Position numbers and translations under genes: made by a program | NCBI RefSeq assembly: GCF_964340395.1 | Contig: NC_135562.1 | Span: 5,257,634-5,302,633, forward strand | Reading direction: 5' to 3' | DNA from: Glandiceps talaboti | Taxonomy: Eukaryota; Hemichordata; Enteropneusta; Spengelidae | Length of the DNA: 45,000 nt | The notes under the pieces: generated by a model | Told to the model about the DNA's origin: nothing | Databases searched by the model: none | Seen by the model: the letters and a program-made list of their open reading frames with translations, nothing else | Part shown: positions 35,368 to 45,000 of the stretch, piece by piece | Layout of the letters: every line of letters begins with the position of its first letter | How positions within the stretch are numbered: the first letter of the stretch is position 1

Positions 35368-35552
35368 AACAAATACGATTCATACATTGTGTTAAGCACA
35401 TTTACTACTAAAAAGAAATAGTTCTTGTGACAAATATTGAATTAGCCTAATTGTAGTATAATTCCACAACTGTATACAAATAACATGGTATGATTTACGG
35501 AATATGTACTCTCGTTGACGATGCATACTGCTTCTTGGCATTTGAGGGATAG

Positions 35553-35600
35553 GTATGAAAAAAGTCCAACGGATGGACGAAACCCATCAACATAACACCA
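35553..35600 (+). pseudogene. Decayed hammerhead-like motif
   Basis: GTCC-aacggat-GGAC-GAAAC (35564-35583) looks like stem II and the GAAA half of a hammerhead. The expected CTGATGA is replaced by an A-rich run (tatgaaaaaa). It is a probable non-functional relative, opposite in orientation to the intact copy. Confidence 0.35.
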
Positions 35601-35604
35601 TCCA

Positions 35605-36485
35605 GGCTATAATAGTTGGGGTCTGAATTCCTAGATAAAATCAATCATTTTTGAATATAAAAATACTTATGAAGGATATGACAACATACAAAAGTACATG
35701 AATACGTAAAATCCAAGCGCATCAATTTCATATATCTACTTCATAAACTACCTAAAAAACAGTGATTTAGTACTGTAGTTCTCTATGATTATGTTAAACT
35801 GTTTTTGGTGAAACTCATATATGATATTATTACAGCAGACGAAAGAAAGTTGTGCAGGAACTATTAAAGTCAGAACGGATACAAGTTTTGCTGGTATCTG
35901 TCTCTTGTAGAGGGCGATATTCATACACATTGTAATTCAATTGCTGCTCGTGTTTGTCTCTTGCAGAGGGTGGTTAAATACTAAACAAGGGTTGCATGAA
36001 AACAGCATGTTCCCCTGTCACAATTTAGACATGCATCAAATCATGACTGTAAACTACATGTGGACTATACCATGCAGACACATACAACAATTGTGTTACA
36101 ATGTATACAAATTCAATCTGGAAGAGACAGACACATGCATCAAGTGTATTACAATGAATTCGATCGAATCACTCTCTGCAAAAGACAGACAACACTTGCA
36201 TTCATATTATGACTTTTGTAGTGCACAGCTTACTTTAAATTTCGTCTGTTGTTGTAAGCTTATAGACTGCATACGCAAAAATAGAATGTTACTCTTTACT
36301 AATATTTAGTATACATGATTCGCTTTTAGGAAAATACGTAATAATTAATATACATAATAAGTATTACACTAAAACGATTTTTTTTTTCAAATCAGTTTTT
36401 TTTTCACCTAAGAATACAATCATATTTGGTATACTAAAGTCCTGGCGTTCCTATTGTAGACATACTAATTAATTGTTATATTTCA
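35605..36485. other. Unassigned stretch downstream of the hydrolase gene
   Basis: The plus frame at 35941-36309 (122 codons, opening on a TTG just before a tttgtctcttgcag/AGG acceptor-like site) is cysteine-rich and unrecognised. No canonical AATAAA for the minus-strand hydrolase was found within 200 bp after its stop. Confidence 0.4.
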
Positions 36486-36492
36486 GGGTTGT

Positions 36493-36630
36493 TCACTCTT
36501 TTTCAGTATCTTCACTGGCCTCTTTAACTCTGGCTTCAATAAATTCAATGGTTCTCTTGTATGCCTTTTCGCATGATGTTTTGAACAGAGCTGGAAAATA
36601 ACCAGATGAAATAAACTTCAACTTCGTGTC
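36493..36630 (-). CDS. Hydrolase exon 7, C-terminus
   Basis: Acceptor gtctttttgcag. The protein-like frame needs phase 0 entry and encodes DTKLKFISSGYFPALFK and a charged helix ending in ASEDTEKE, then TGA. From the strong exon 6 donor (phase 1) translation would instead enter another frame, ending about 28 codons later. An upstream AG (catacag, 36646) adds five residues in the same phase and does not repair it. Confidence 0.72.
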   Translation of the reverse strand, partial: DTKLKFISSGYFPALFKTSCEKAYKRTIEFIEARVKEASEDTEKE

Positions 36631-36804
36631 CTGCAAAAAGACATCCTGTATGATGTTCCGAATATATCATTCGCAGGTTGAATGTAGTTTAACAATCTCC
36701 TGTTGTCAACTATCAAATCCCTCTCCCCAGAAATGTATGTATTTGAATCAAATCCTCGTTTGTCCCCGAATAAAAACTCAGTTTAAACTTTAAACTTGTA
36801 AAGG

Positions 36805-36846
<42 letters not shown>

Positions 36847-39800
36847 TACTTACTGGTTTGTTACTTTTTTATATAAAGCATGCGATGATTGTTCTATGAC
36901 GAAACAATGAAATAATTGTTCTCGACAGTAGTATAGAATATGGGGGTAGGATCGCAGTTGTCCAGCTTGTGTACGTTTGAACAAAGTCCATGGAATAGTC
37001 CTTTTTTCTAGGAAATAAAGAAAGGTGAATACCCTTTGATGCTAATTTAAGTATTTGAAAGTAGGTTAATCATAACATCAAAGTTGTTAACAATTTGTTG
37101 TCAGTGAACTTCGAAACGTTTTTAGAGGTGACAACAAAATTATTAACAACTTTCATGTGACCTTTAACCTACTTTGAAATATTTGAATAAGCATCATAGT
37201 GTATTCCCTTTCTTTATTTCCTAGAAAAAGGACTATTGCATGCATTTTCCTGAAAAGTACACCAGCTGGAAAACTGCGACTGTACACCCATATACTATAC
37301 TATTCTCAACTTACTTGGATATATGTAAAACACGTGTACCATTTTTTCCATTAGTAAGACTTCGACATGGCAACCAGCCTGTTTTAACTTCTCAGCATAG
37401 GCTGAAATAAATTGAATGACATTTAGATATTATTAACTAATATTGTTCTTCATTTAGCCAAGGAAAAAAACAAGTTACCTAAGGGCACTTGTCACTACCA
37501 GTCGCTAGACGAGTAGTGAGAAATCCTTAGGTAATGGGTATTTTCAAGCTGAATGAAGTAAACTATTGGGGAACAATATGATTAATACTATAATTATGCC
37601 TCCTCATAAATCATGAAAAATCGCGAAATGCGTTGACAATTTGGAATGTTTTCACTAAATGGCATTCCAAACACTGTAACGCTACTGACGTATCCACAAG
37701 TTTTCATGAACGACCTTGGTATAGAATCTATATTTTCTGTTCAAAGACAATAACTTGGCTTGAGTATTGTGTAATGTTGCGTATTCCAAGCGAGACTTGT
37801 GTAAGCTAAAAACCAAAGGAATAAGTACAATTCTTATTTCGAGGCGTTTTCAAATCGACTCGGGTGTACGCTTTAAAGTGAATTACGTAATTACCCTACC
37901 TAAACCTTCGTCACGTAAGATATCGTATTCAGATATTATCATCAAACATGGCGGTTGTTTCTTGCAAGTATCCACACTTCTATTCAGTAATGAGGCTTTC
38001 AGCATATCTTCCGGATTAGCAAAAAGTTGTTTAAAAACCCTAAGAAATGAAAAAGGTATGTATTGAGCAAGTGTGAATTCACAATAACTTGCATATTGCA
38101 AATTCATGATGATATAGTACTAATATATATTGTACGTTGAACTGCAATAGGCAATAAATCAATGCACAATTTTTAATATAACGTACAATGGAATAACAGT
38201 ATATTCCAACAATTAATGTCCTTCCAGACATATTATTAGCATTAGAAACCATATGTGATTTGAAAGTGTCATTGGTTGATTTGTGAGATAACATCGAAGA
38301 TAAAATGCAGAAGATTCTGAACATGAATTCTGAGGCAAACAATACCAGCGCATTAGCGATATTGCGGGCCTAAAAACATTATGTTAATCCAACTTTTATC
38401 AACACCTACTACAAATATATAAAAATATACACATTTTCATTTGCTTCACTGTGCAGTATTTACAACACTTTGACTACACAGGGTTTTTAATTTGTTGTAC
38501 TGCACTACAATCGGAAAAAAACAATGCTAAAATTAAAGCTGCAAGCAGATTTTCCGGGCTCAATCGGTTTGCCTGGCAGGCAATGATGTGCTGAAGGGAG
38601 GTTGGGGTAGTCTTCCTTCTACACGCCAAATTGTAAGGTTATCTATGCACTGGTTTCAGAGAAGAATGTTTTGAAAATGATTTGCAGGAAAATCCAATAT
38701 GGCCGCCACTGGATTTCTTAAATCAATGATTGCCGTGAAACTATGCATTTAAATTTTTCTCGTTTATAAACTTTAAAGTAGTCAAGTAGTTGATTCTATT
38801 TGCCAAAATGCAAGTCATTCAGTGCAGTGCTTTTGGAGAAAAAGTCATTTTTAAAGTTTCGTAAAATCCAATATGGGCCACCATAGCGGCAAAATTAAAA
38901 AGGCGGGTGACATGCATACTATGTACCAAATTGTGAGTCAACTGGACCCCTAGGTTTTGAGAAGAAATTGTTTTAATATGTTGTCGAATTTCAATATGGC
39001 GGCCAGGTCACGTGACCAGCCCAAAATTCCTGGGTCAGATGCATGAGTACTCATGGTCCCCAATAAACCTACCAAGTTTGAAAGGTTTACGGGCAATCGT
39101 TTTCTAGTTCTAGCTCGACAAAAAACTGCAGAAGAAGAAAGAAGAAAAACCCTAACAACACCAATAGGGCCTAAGGACATAGGCTTTGGCGCCTAAATAC
39201 AAACCATTTCCTCGTCGCTGCCTCCAAGAAATAACCTGTTGCAAACTCCAGCTCTGAAGGTAGCACATTCAGTGTGTCGTCTGTAGCAGGATATATCAGA
39301 ACCTTATTTGGAGAGAGAACACGAACCCCATTTTAACTCCCAAGTGATATTGCTGCAATGTGGTTTGGTATTTTGTACGCTTGTGTCTGTCTACCTGCAT
39401 GTCTGTTTGTTTTTGCATGAATATATTGGTGCACGGGTCTTTCCTCGTAACATATCTCTTGACGAATAACATACACATATGCAATCATCCTACAGTATGT
39501 ATTTTTTTCTGAATGGGGAGCAAATGACTTTGACGATGAAGGTCAATATAAAATTTGGTGTTTGGCTAGAAAGCGTCTAATAATGCGGCAATGTAACAAT
39601 GTCACACTTAACGATGATCCTATGCATAAAACTAACTAATTTATTGAGCAAGTTTTTATTTGACCTTGAACATAAAAGTCAAGGTTAGTTTGTAACTTGT
39701 ACTTCTATAAAACGTAGGTGTCGACATTTAAATGATGTCCGTAGGTATAAAACTTCCAAAGTCATTAGCAATTTGCTATGTGACCTTGAAGGTGGGGGGG

Positions 39801-40112
39801 GGGGGGCATTGCAAGATCAAGTTCAATGTATGGAAAGAATGCTACCAATGACAATATGGGTGAATGGAGTCTTATTGTATTCACTTTCTTGCGTTATGAT
39901 CGAAATAGAATGTTTGTCTATTTGGCCTTGGACCTAACATGTTAAAATGAAAGGCAAAGCTTATGGTCTCAAGAACACACAGCCGTTGGCCATTCCCATA
40001 GCTCCCTTGACCTGTGGACTACAAACAACCAAAACTCCAAACAGAAACTCAAACCCATGCACTTACACAGACACTCACTCACACAGACACAAATACACAG
40101 AGTGACAGGCAT

Positions 40113-40168
<56 letters not shown>

Positions 40169-42403
40169 TTTACATCGCTTCATATATTCACAGTTAATTC
40201 AAATTTCTATCTTGGGTATATCTGTATGGAAGAAGTTCAACTCACCTGAAAGTCAACTATGTTAGCTTCAGAAAGTTCTTGACACACATTAGCAGCAATC
40301 ATGCCTCCAGCACTGTCGCCACCAACACCAATAATGCTTTTATCGCTGCCTCCAACGGTCATTCTGTTTTCAGATACCCATCTTAGGACAGCCACACCGT
40401 CTTCAATGTTGGCGGGGAATTTGAATTCTGGAGCCAGACGATATTCCACATTTACGATTATGAACTTTGCTTGACTGTAGATTAAATATATAATAGATTG
40501 GTGTACTTGGTAAGATGACCCTATTTTTTATGTTTCTCATTACTTTTTCATGGCAACTATGGGTCGGTCGGTCGAATTTTAAAAAAAGTCATCTTCTTCA
40601 TGTTTCTTTGCCTCTCCTTTTCCCACGTCCTATCTTCGTTTCTTTGTATTAGATTCCTGATAACAAGCCCTTTCTCAGCTTTCTACACAATTGGCATGTT
40701 CTCAGCCCCATACTTGAATAATGTCCGTCATGAAAGAATTACTGTGTTCGCGAACAAGTGCCGCCATGACTAGGTGATTCGAAAGTCCAGACACTTGTTG
40801 CTTTCGACAGGGCGCTGTTCCGCAAAATATTAAATGCGGGAAAAAATAAAAATATTCAAAAATATGGGTCGGTCGTGTAATGAGAAACAGAAAAAAAAAT
40901 TGGGTCACCCAAATACTTATTATGGGTAATGATTAACTTGACCTTTTAGACAGTAAGACAACCTGGGGCAAAAGCCATGATAGTAAATATCAAATACATT
41001 TGCCCAATCGTTTCTGAACTAAAATTAGGTACTTTCCATATCAGAGTTCAAACAGACTTGTGTTCAGTAACGTATCATTTTGACACTAATAGGAAGAGTT
41101 CTGATAAATATCACATCAGTCTGCCAAATACTTTCTGAGTTTAAGACTTTTGACCAAGCACACACCCAGGAGCTATACTTAATTCGCATATGAATAATAG
41201 CGCTAAACAAAATGACATTTCTTAGTCAAGGCATCCTTAGAGACACCCGCATAGAACTACAAACAATCAAAATTCTACTATGTATGAGGTTAAGGAATAC
41301 ATTGATAAAATTCCCCAATGAGAAGAGAATAAAACGATTAACCTTGATATTATCTTGCATGGGGCATCAACTGTGTGTCGACTTCCAAACACATAACCCC
41401 CTCCATGAAAGTAGACCCAAATCGCAGGATTGCTATGGTAACCAGTTGGTTGATAGATTGTAACCATGACGCCATCTATTGGAAGAAGAAAATCATGTTC
41501 AGTTATCTTCGTACTTACTAGTCTCTTTGTCTTGACACTCTTGGTAATATGTCAGGACAAATACGATAGGCACATGTGACGTCATAACCAGAGGTTTCCC
41601 ATAAACCCTTGCAGGAAATCCCAAAATGGCCAAACACATGTCAAGTGCAGTTAGAACTTCTCTACAACTTTTCAAAGTTGAATAAGTTACAAAGTGCTAT
41701 TTTATCCCCCAAACTCATAGCATACATAGGAACATTAAGTCTGGCTGGAATTTTCCTTTAAAAATGTTGAGATGCTGTGCAAACTGGATTTATGTACAAA
41801 TAATGTTGCCATTTAGCGATGTTTATCAGGCTCTGAAACTAAGGGAAAGATATTTATGATATTATTATGTACATTTTACATTTTATCTAAAAATCAATAT
41901 TGGTGTACATTGTATTGTACTTAACATAGAAACATTGTCAAGTGATGTCTTTGGCAACAATATGTTCGGGAGGAAAACAAAATAGGGAAAATAAATGTAT
42001 GAAAACGTAAAACATAATGTTTTATTTCTATGGCCAATCTTGCATTGTATACACTCGTGCTCTCTCGATCTGTATGTCAAAACTACACGGTTGAACAGGT
42101 ATTTTTAGAATTCCAATGATATACTGAAAATGAAAGATTTTGAACAAAAAAATGAAGTTGAGTAAGTGAACAAGATTATTAATTGGATATACCTTCATAA
42201 TGAGGAACTGGTATATTGAGCTCTCGGATCGTCCCGTCGAATGACACTTGTGTACCGTCTAGTTCGGTCAAGGCGTCAAACTCCCGTCGGGCCTCTGCCA
42301 CTGTCTTATCGTCTGTTGGCAACCCAGGATCCGTTCCCAGGAGATCAAGAAATGCTTTAGCCTCGGGATGTAATGGTTTCCTGTTATCTTCCCTACTCGC
42401 CAT
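36493..42403 (-). CDS. AADAC/HSL-type alpha/beta-hydrolase gene, seven coding exons
   Basis: Exons on the minus strand: 42403-42193, 41475-41343, 40474-40246, 39302-39205, 38039-37900, 37401-37315, 36630-36493. Splice sites are canonical, and the first six exons join in phase. The product is about 344 residues. It has the oxyanion-hole HGGG (94-97), YRLAPE (126-131), the nucleophile elbow GDSAGG (Ser169), catalytic Asp263 in SEYDILRD and catalytic His293 in MVH. That is the full triad of the arylacetamide-deacetylase/hormone-sensitive-lipase family (alpha/beta hydrolase fold 3), which hydrolyses ester or amide bonds of small lipophilic substrates. The N-terminus lacks a signal anchor, so a soluble enzyme is likely, unlike vertebrate AADAC. 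The last junction is one base out of phase (see exon 7). Introns carry three mobile elements or inverted repeats. Confidence 0.85.
36804..36853. repeat. (CTAA)n microsatellite
   Basis: About eleven tandem CTAA units, followed by CTTA variants, lie in the last intron of the hydrolase gene. Confidence 0.95.
36920..37311. mobile_element. Foldback (palindromic MITE-like) element in hydrolase intron 6
   Basis: Two inverted arms (about 36920-37105 and 37125-37311) meet at a short loop. Shared blocks are 'atagtccttttt', 'ctaggaaataaagaaag', 'gtaggttaa', 'gttgttaa', 'tttgttgtca' and, further out, 'tcgcagtt.tccagct.gtgtac'. Identity looks about 80-85 percent. The outer right end lies four bases from the exon 6 donor. 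Confidence 0.8.
37315..37401 (-). CDS. Hydrolase exon 6, catalytic His
   Basis: Acceptor aatttatttcag. The exon completes an Ala codon and encodes YAEKLKQAGCHVEVLLMEKM, then VHVFYIYP with the catalytic His. The strong donor CCAA/GTAAGT leaves phase 1, which does not fit exon 7. A weaker donor CAC/GTGTTT at 37334 would restore phase and remove VFYIYP. The donor lies at the edge of a foldback repeat. Confidence 0.8.
37402..37899. other. Hydrolase intron 5
   Basis: Intron between exons 5 and 6. No embedded gene or clear repeat seen. Confidence 0.7.
37900..38039 (-). CDS. Hydrolase exon 5, catalytic Asp
   Basis: Acceptor ttcatttcttag. The exon completes a Trp codon and encodes LFANPEDMLKASLLNRS and PPCLMIISEYDILRDEGL, with the catalytic Asp in EYD. 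Donor TTTAG/GTAGGG, phase 1. Confidence 0.87.
38520..39198. mobile_element. Interspersed repeat in hydrolase intron 4
   Basis: The segment starts near 'aaagctgcaagcag' and carries several 'ccaatatggc(g)gccac' blocks, 'ggtcacgtgacc', 'cctgggtcagatgcatgag' and 'gaagaagaaagaagaaaaa'. It ends in a 'gggcctaaggacataggctt' hairpin. This layout recurs in intergenic repeats of fish and marine invertebrates as I remember them. No second copy lies in the window, so the class is undecided. Confidence 0.5.
39205..39302 (-). CDS. Hydrolase exon 4
   Basis: Acceptor tctctctccaaataag. The exon encodes VLIYPATDD and later EFATGYFLEAATRK, the usual strand-plus-substrate-loop region after the nucleophile. Donor AATG/GTTTGT, phase 2. 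An interspersed repeat ends only about 7 bp beyond this donor. Confidence 0.8.
40113..40166. repeat. (AC)n microsatellite
   Basis: A pure AC run in hydrolase intron 3. Confidence 0.96.
40246..40474 (-). CDS. Hydrolase exon 3, GDSAGG nucleophile
   Basis: Acceptor ttaatctacag. The exon completes a Ser codon from exon 2 and reads KFIIVNVEYRLAPEF, then IIGVGGDSAGGMIAANVC. Consensus donor TTTCAG/GTGAGT, phase 0. It is the best-conserved exon. Confidence 0.9.
40514..40909. mobile_element. TIR element family R2, complete copy in hydrolase intron 2
   Basis: The left end 'tgaccctattttttatg' plus 'tttctcattac' is matched in reverse complement at the right end ('gtaatgagaaacag', 'attgggtca'). Both ends also carry 'gggtcggtcg'. 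The length of about 400 bp without an ORF indicates a non-autonomous DNA element. A truncated relative lies at 5511-5712. Confidence 0.65.
41343..41475 (-). CDS. Hydrolase exon 2, HGGG oxyanion hole
   Basis: Acceptor cttcttccaatag. The exon encodes VTIYQP and then WVYFHGGGYVFGS. Donor TCAAG/GTTAAT, phase 2. Confidence 0.85.
41476..42192. other. Hydrolase intron 1
   Basis: Intron between exons 1 and 2. No feature recognised inside. Confidence 0.7.
42193..42403 (-). CDS. Hydrolase exon 1
   Basis: The first ATG gives MASREDNRKPLHPEAKAFLD. An upstream in-frame TTG is not a plausible start. The 70 residues are charged and have no membrane segment; the family usually has a helical cap here. Donor GAAG/GTATAT, phase 1. 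Confidence 0.8.
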
Positions 42404-42419
42404 ATCGGTGGTCAAAGCG

Positions 42420-44325
42420 CTAGAAACGACGCCAACGAAACACTGTTTAGTATGAAGAATGAAACTGGGGTCACTGTATTAGGTCACTCAAGGGACCAGT
42501 TAGAATACGGGGGTTACACACAAATCATGTGTCATTGATTTGGGTATAATTGTGCTGCGAACCACTCTGGGTGTTTATACTTCAAAACAAGCCGTGGTCT
42601 TACCCTAGTCGTTCAATCTCAGTCTCTATCACATTAGTCCTTCTTATTCCAATTATTTCAAGTTGTATATACAGCGGATATCGTCTCCACGCTCCACCAA
42701 TCGACATTGTTATGATACCGACCCTGTCTACGTATGTATGTATGAAAGTCTTGGGATCTATATACTTTATGAGTAGCACCCCCTATTCTGACATTACTGC
42801 CCCCGAGATGCACCAACTGGATGGGGTGATCTTATACTTGCTCATGGAATCATGGGAAATATATTCTGCCTATTGTTTGACAACCATTCAGCAGAGAAGC
42901 GACACATATAGTCTGTCATGTACAGCGTGTTGCAGGTTACTGTTCACTGGCTGTTTCATACAACCACTTACAAACCAGTAAGAAATTACACATGCTACAC
43001 TTCAAGATAGCAAGATGGAATGAGCTGTAGTTCCTTGTTACAGTTTGAAACACCAAAGGCAGAAAATTCCCAAAATCATGGGTCAAATACTATACTAAAA
43101 GCCATAAACACTCTAAAGCAACTAAACCTTGGGAGGGGGACACCCCCCCCCCCGTTCCCAAACTCATCCACGGGCGCTGCACGTCCTCACAGCTATGCCT
43201 ATGACCGCCTAAATCAGTTTGGTGACCATCTATTCTCAATATTATCGACATCAGTGTAAAATAGGAAACGTCCCCATGAATTTGAAAACTCTTTACAACA
43301 GTGGTCATATTCAATTACAGTGAAAATAGTGAATTATAAAATACAATAATTGTCATATTTTAATTGTTAGATATTTCGATTAGTTTCATTTTAATACAGT
43401 AAAATTATGTCTTAATAAAGTACCTCGTAATAATAGTTACCTGAAAAGAAAACACATTCTTTCAATTGGAACATTACGGTAACAGTATCACAGTCATTAT
43501 CAATTTCCTTTTCAATTTCAGGTATTGAAAAATAATTACTTATTTAATTTGATTTAATTTGATATTTAGATTGTTTATAATATTTAATTTACTTTTTTAC
43601 ATCAACATGTTTTTCCTGCCTTGATAGGTAATTGCCATCTTCAACCTTGGTTAATGAATATTAATGATAAGTAGTTCTGAAAATGTTAGTAGTTTTAAAA
43701 TTCAAATAAAGCCTTAAAATGGCAAACTATAAAATCACTTGTAATTTAAATATCTTCAAAATAATTACACACATATATAAATAGTTATTTAAGACAATCA
43801 GAATTTGACATTTATATTTCACTATTGTAGTAGATTTATGAAGACACAGATAATGAATAAACAGAAAAGTGAATTGACATGACATGATAATGCTATATTA
43901 TAGCATTGAGGGTTTTGTTCTGTTTGTTTCTTGCCCTGTTTGTCTTGTAGGTTTTTGAGGACGACAAACAAATTATTTAATTCATAGCGCCTTACCTTTA
44001 TTTGCTACGTTTATTGTCCTTTGCTCTTTTTTATACCATGACTGAGTTAGCGCCTTCTTCCTACAAATTTTAAAGGAAAAGGGTGGTAACTTCATATTCT
44101 GTGCTTAAACGTTCACATGATTATGTGTGAATGTATTGGGTTTTTAAATCATAATTTTATTCATAACACCCACCCTCTAAAGACAGTATGTATCCTGCAT
44201 GTAGTTGTATGTTACTAATGTAAATGTAGAGTATCGAAGAATATCGAAATTCTCAAAACATGTTCTTAAGTTTGGAACTTTAAAAACACCATCTAATTGA
44301 ACAGTTATCACCGTTCGTTTGTTCT
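42420..44325. other. Upstream region of the hydrolase gene, no gene recognised
   Basis: The 5' flank and promoter of the hydrolase gene must lie here, but no clear TATA box or initiator was seen. A 143-codon plus-strand frame (42550-42981) opens on TTG and resembles no protein. A C-rich patch at 43137-43153 sits in sequence that weakly recalls the internal repeats of the 32.8-34.7 kb element. Confidence 0.4.
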
Positions 44326-44329
44326 CAGA

Positions 44330-44768
44330 TACGTAGATATGAAATGAACATCTGTTATTTCCCTCTGCTCTCTGTTGTCAATCGAAATAAACTTCTGAAA
44401 ATTTCTTTCACTGCTGCTAAAAGTGTGGGCCTGCCTATTCCTGCTCTCTCCGATCTTACTGATCGTGCAATACTGCGCAAGGCACGTGTGATTGCTGTTG
44501 ACGACAAACATCCACTTTATGCATATATTTTGATATTCTCTGGCCGAAGATACCGCTATCTTAAATGCTCCAAAGTTCGTTACAGCAAGAGTTCTGTCCC
44601 GTCAGCCGTCAGATTGTTAAACCATTGCTAAGCTGTATTTGTGTACTAAGTGTATTTGCATTTGTATTTGTATTTGTATTTGTATTTGTATGTAGTTGTG
44701 TCGCTTGGACTTTTGTGAGTTGTATACTACATATCCTTGAGGACCAATAGATAATAATAATAATAATG
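44330..44768 (+). mobile_element. 5'-truncated LINE: reverse-transcriptase ORF C-terminus and 3' tail
   Basis: The frame ending at 44631 reads SDLTDRAILRKARVIAVDD, HPLYAYILIFSGRRYR and VPSAVRLLN. This is the standard C-terminal block of CR1/L2-like LINE ORF2 ('HPL...LPSGRRYR...F.P.A.R.LN'). A short 3' untranslated region with (TTTGTA)n at 44651-44693 and an ATA tail at 44750-44768 follows. It is a typical 5'-truncated insertion, unrelated in sequence to the full LINE at 26.4 kb. Confidence 0.72.
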
Positions 44769-44827
44769 ATTGTTAAGATAATTTGATTCTTTATCAATAT
44801 ACTTTATGTTGTATTGTGTGCATGCAG

Positions 44828-44887
44828 ATGAGAAGATATATGAGCATGCCAGACCTGAGAAGACTCAGAAAGAATATATCTGTCGTG
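44828..44887 (+). CDS. Candidate 60-bp exon, unknown protein
   Basis: An acceptor (gtgtgcatgcag) and a donor (CGTG/GTATGTG) bound 60 bp. The open frame entered after two bases reads EKIYEHARPEKTQKEYICR. The charged composition looks like protein. Entry and exit are both phase 1. The gene would continue beyond the window. No family recognised. Confidence 0.33.
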
Positions 44888-45000
44888 GTATGTGATGACC
44901 AAAAGGATAAGTCGGTTGGAATTCAATATTCATCGATAAGCTTCTGGTATGAATCTTGCAGCGATGTTTTTATGTGTAGCTATTCTTCATTCTAAAAGCA

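Noticed and set aside
35941-36309. 122-codon cysteine-rich plus frame as a gene
   Set aside because: It starts on TTG, has no recognised domain and no matching downstream donor; kept only as a note in the intergenic entry.
42404-42415. Hydrolase start at 42415
   Set aside because: This codon is TTG. The first ATG, at 42403, begins a family-like N-terminus.
42550-42981. 143-codon plus-strand frame upstream of the hydrolase
   Set aside because: It opens on TTG, resembles no family, has no splice or promoter support, and lies opposite the likely promoter region.

Overview
The window looks like nuclear DNA of a marine invertebrate animal. It is AT-rich and has spliced genes, long microsatellites, a tRNA-derived SINE, LINEs, a Penelope-type remnant, foldback elements and terminal-inverted-repeat elements. 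The gene families (NXPE-like PC-esterase, AADAC/HSL-type hydrolase) and a LINE carrying a 2A-like peptide fit a deuterostome or lophotrochozoan, for example a hemichordate, lancelet or mollusc. The species cannot be fixed from the sequence. No bacterial, organellar or viral genome features were seen.

Layout. (1) 1-24 kb is gene-poor: microsatellites, SINE/LINE pieces, a GIY-YIG Penelope fossil and a 147-bp tandem array. A few short exon-like intervals were found by eye from splice signals (13.1-13.6 kb on +; 16.9-17.9 kb and 20.4-20.6 kb on -) and are low confidence. (2) 24.5-26.0 kb (-) is one large 3' exon of an NXPE-like secreted or Golgi PC-esterase-fold protein; its first exon(s) are not found. 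(3) 26.4-30.0 kb (+) is a nearly complete single-ORF non-LTR retrotransposon (2A-like peptide, APE endonuclease, reverse transcriptase). It is nested inside an older interspersed repeat (R1), a second copy of which lies at 31.2-32.0 kb. (4) 30.3-35.4 kb is repeat-dense: a perfect 137-bp inverted duplication, AT/GT arrays, a 1.8-kb TIR element and an intact-looking hammerhead ribozyme. (5) 36.5-42.4 kb (-) is a seven-exon alpha/beta-hydrolase gene, reconstructed exon by exon, with HGGG, GDSAGG, Asp and His catalytic elements. Its introns hold several mobile elements, and its last splice junction is out of phase. (6) 43-45 kb contains a 5'-truncated LINE tail and one candidate 60-bp exon.

The two recognisable genes are both predicted serine esterases of unrelated folds. 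Nothing in the sequence shows that they act together. The most interesting material is the retroelement biology: a LINE ORF that starts with a hydrophobic leader followed by a 2A-like recoding peptide, a type I hammerhead ribozyme with a very short stem III, and recent inverted duplications next to exon boundaries.
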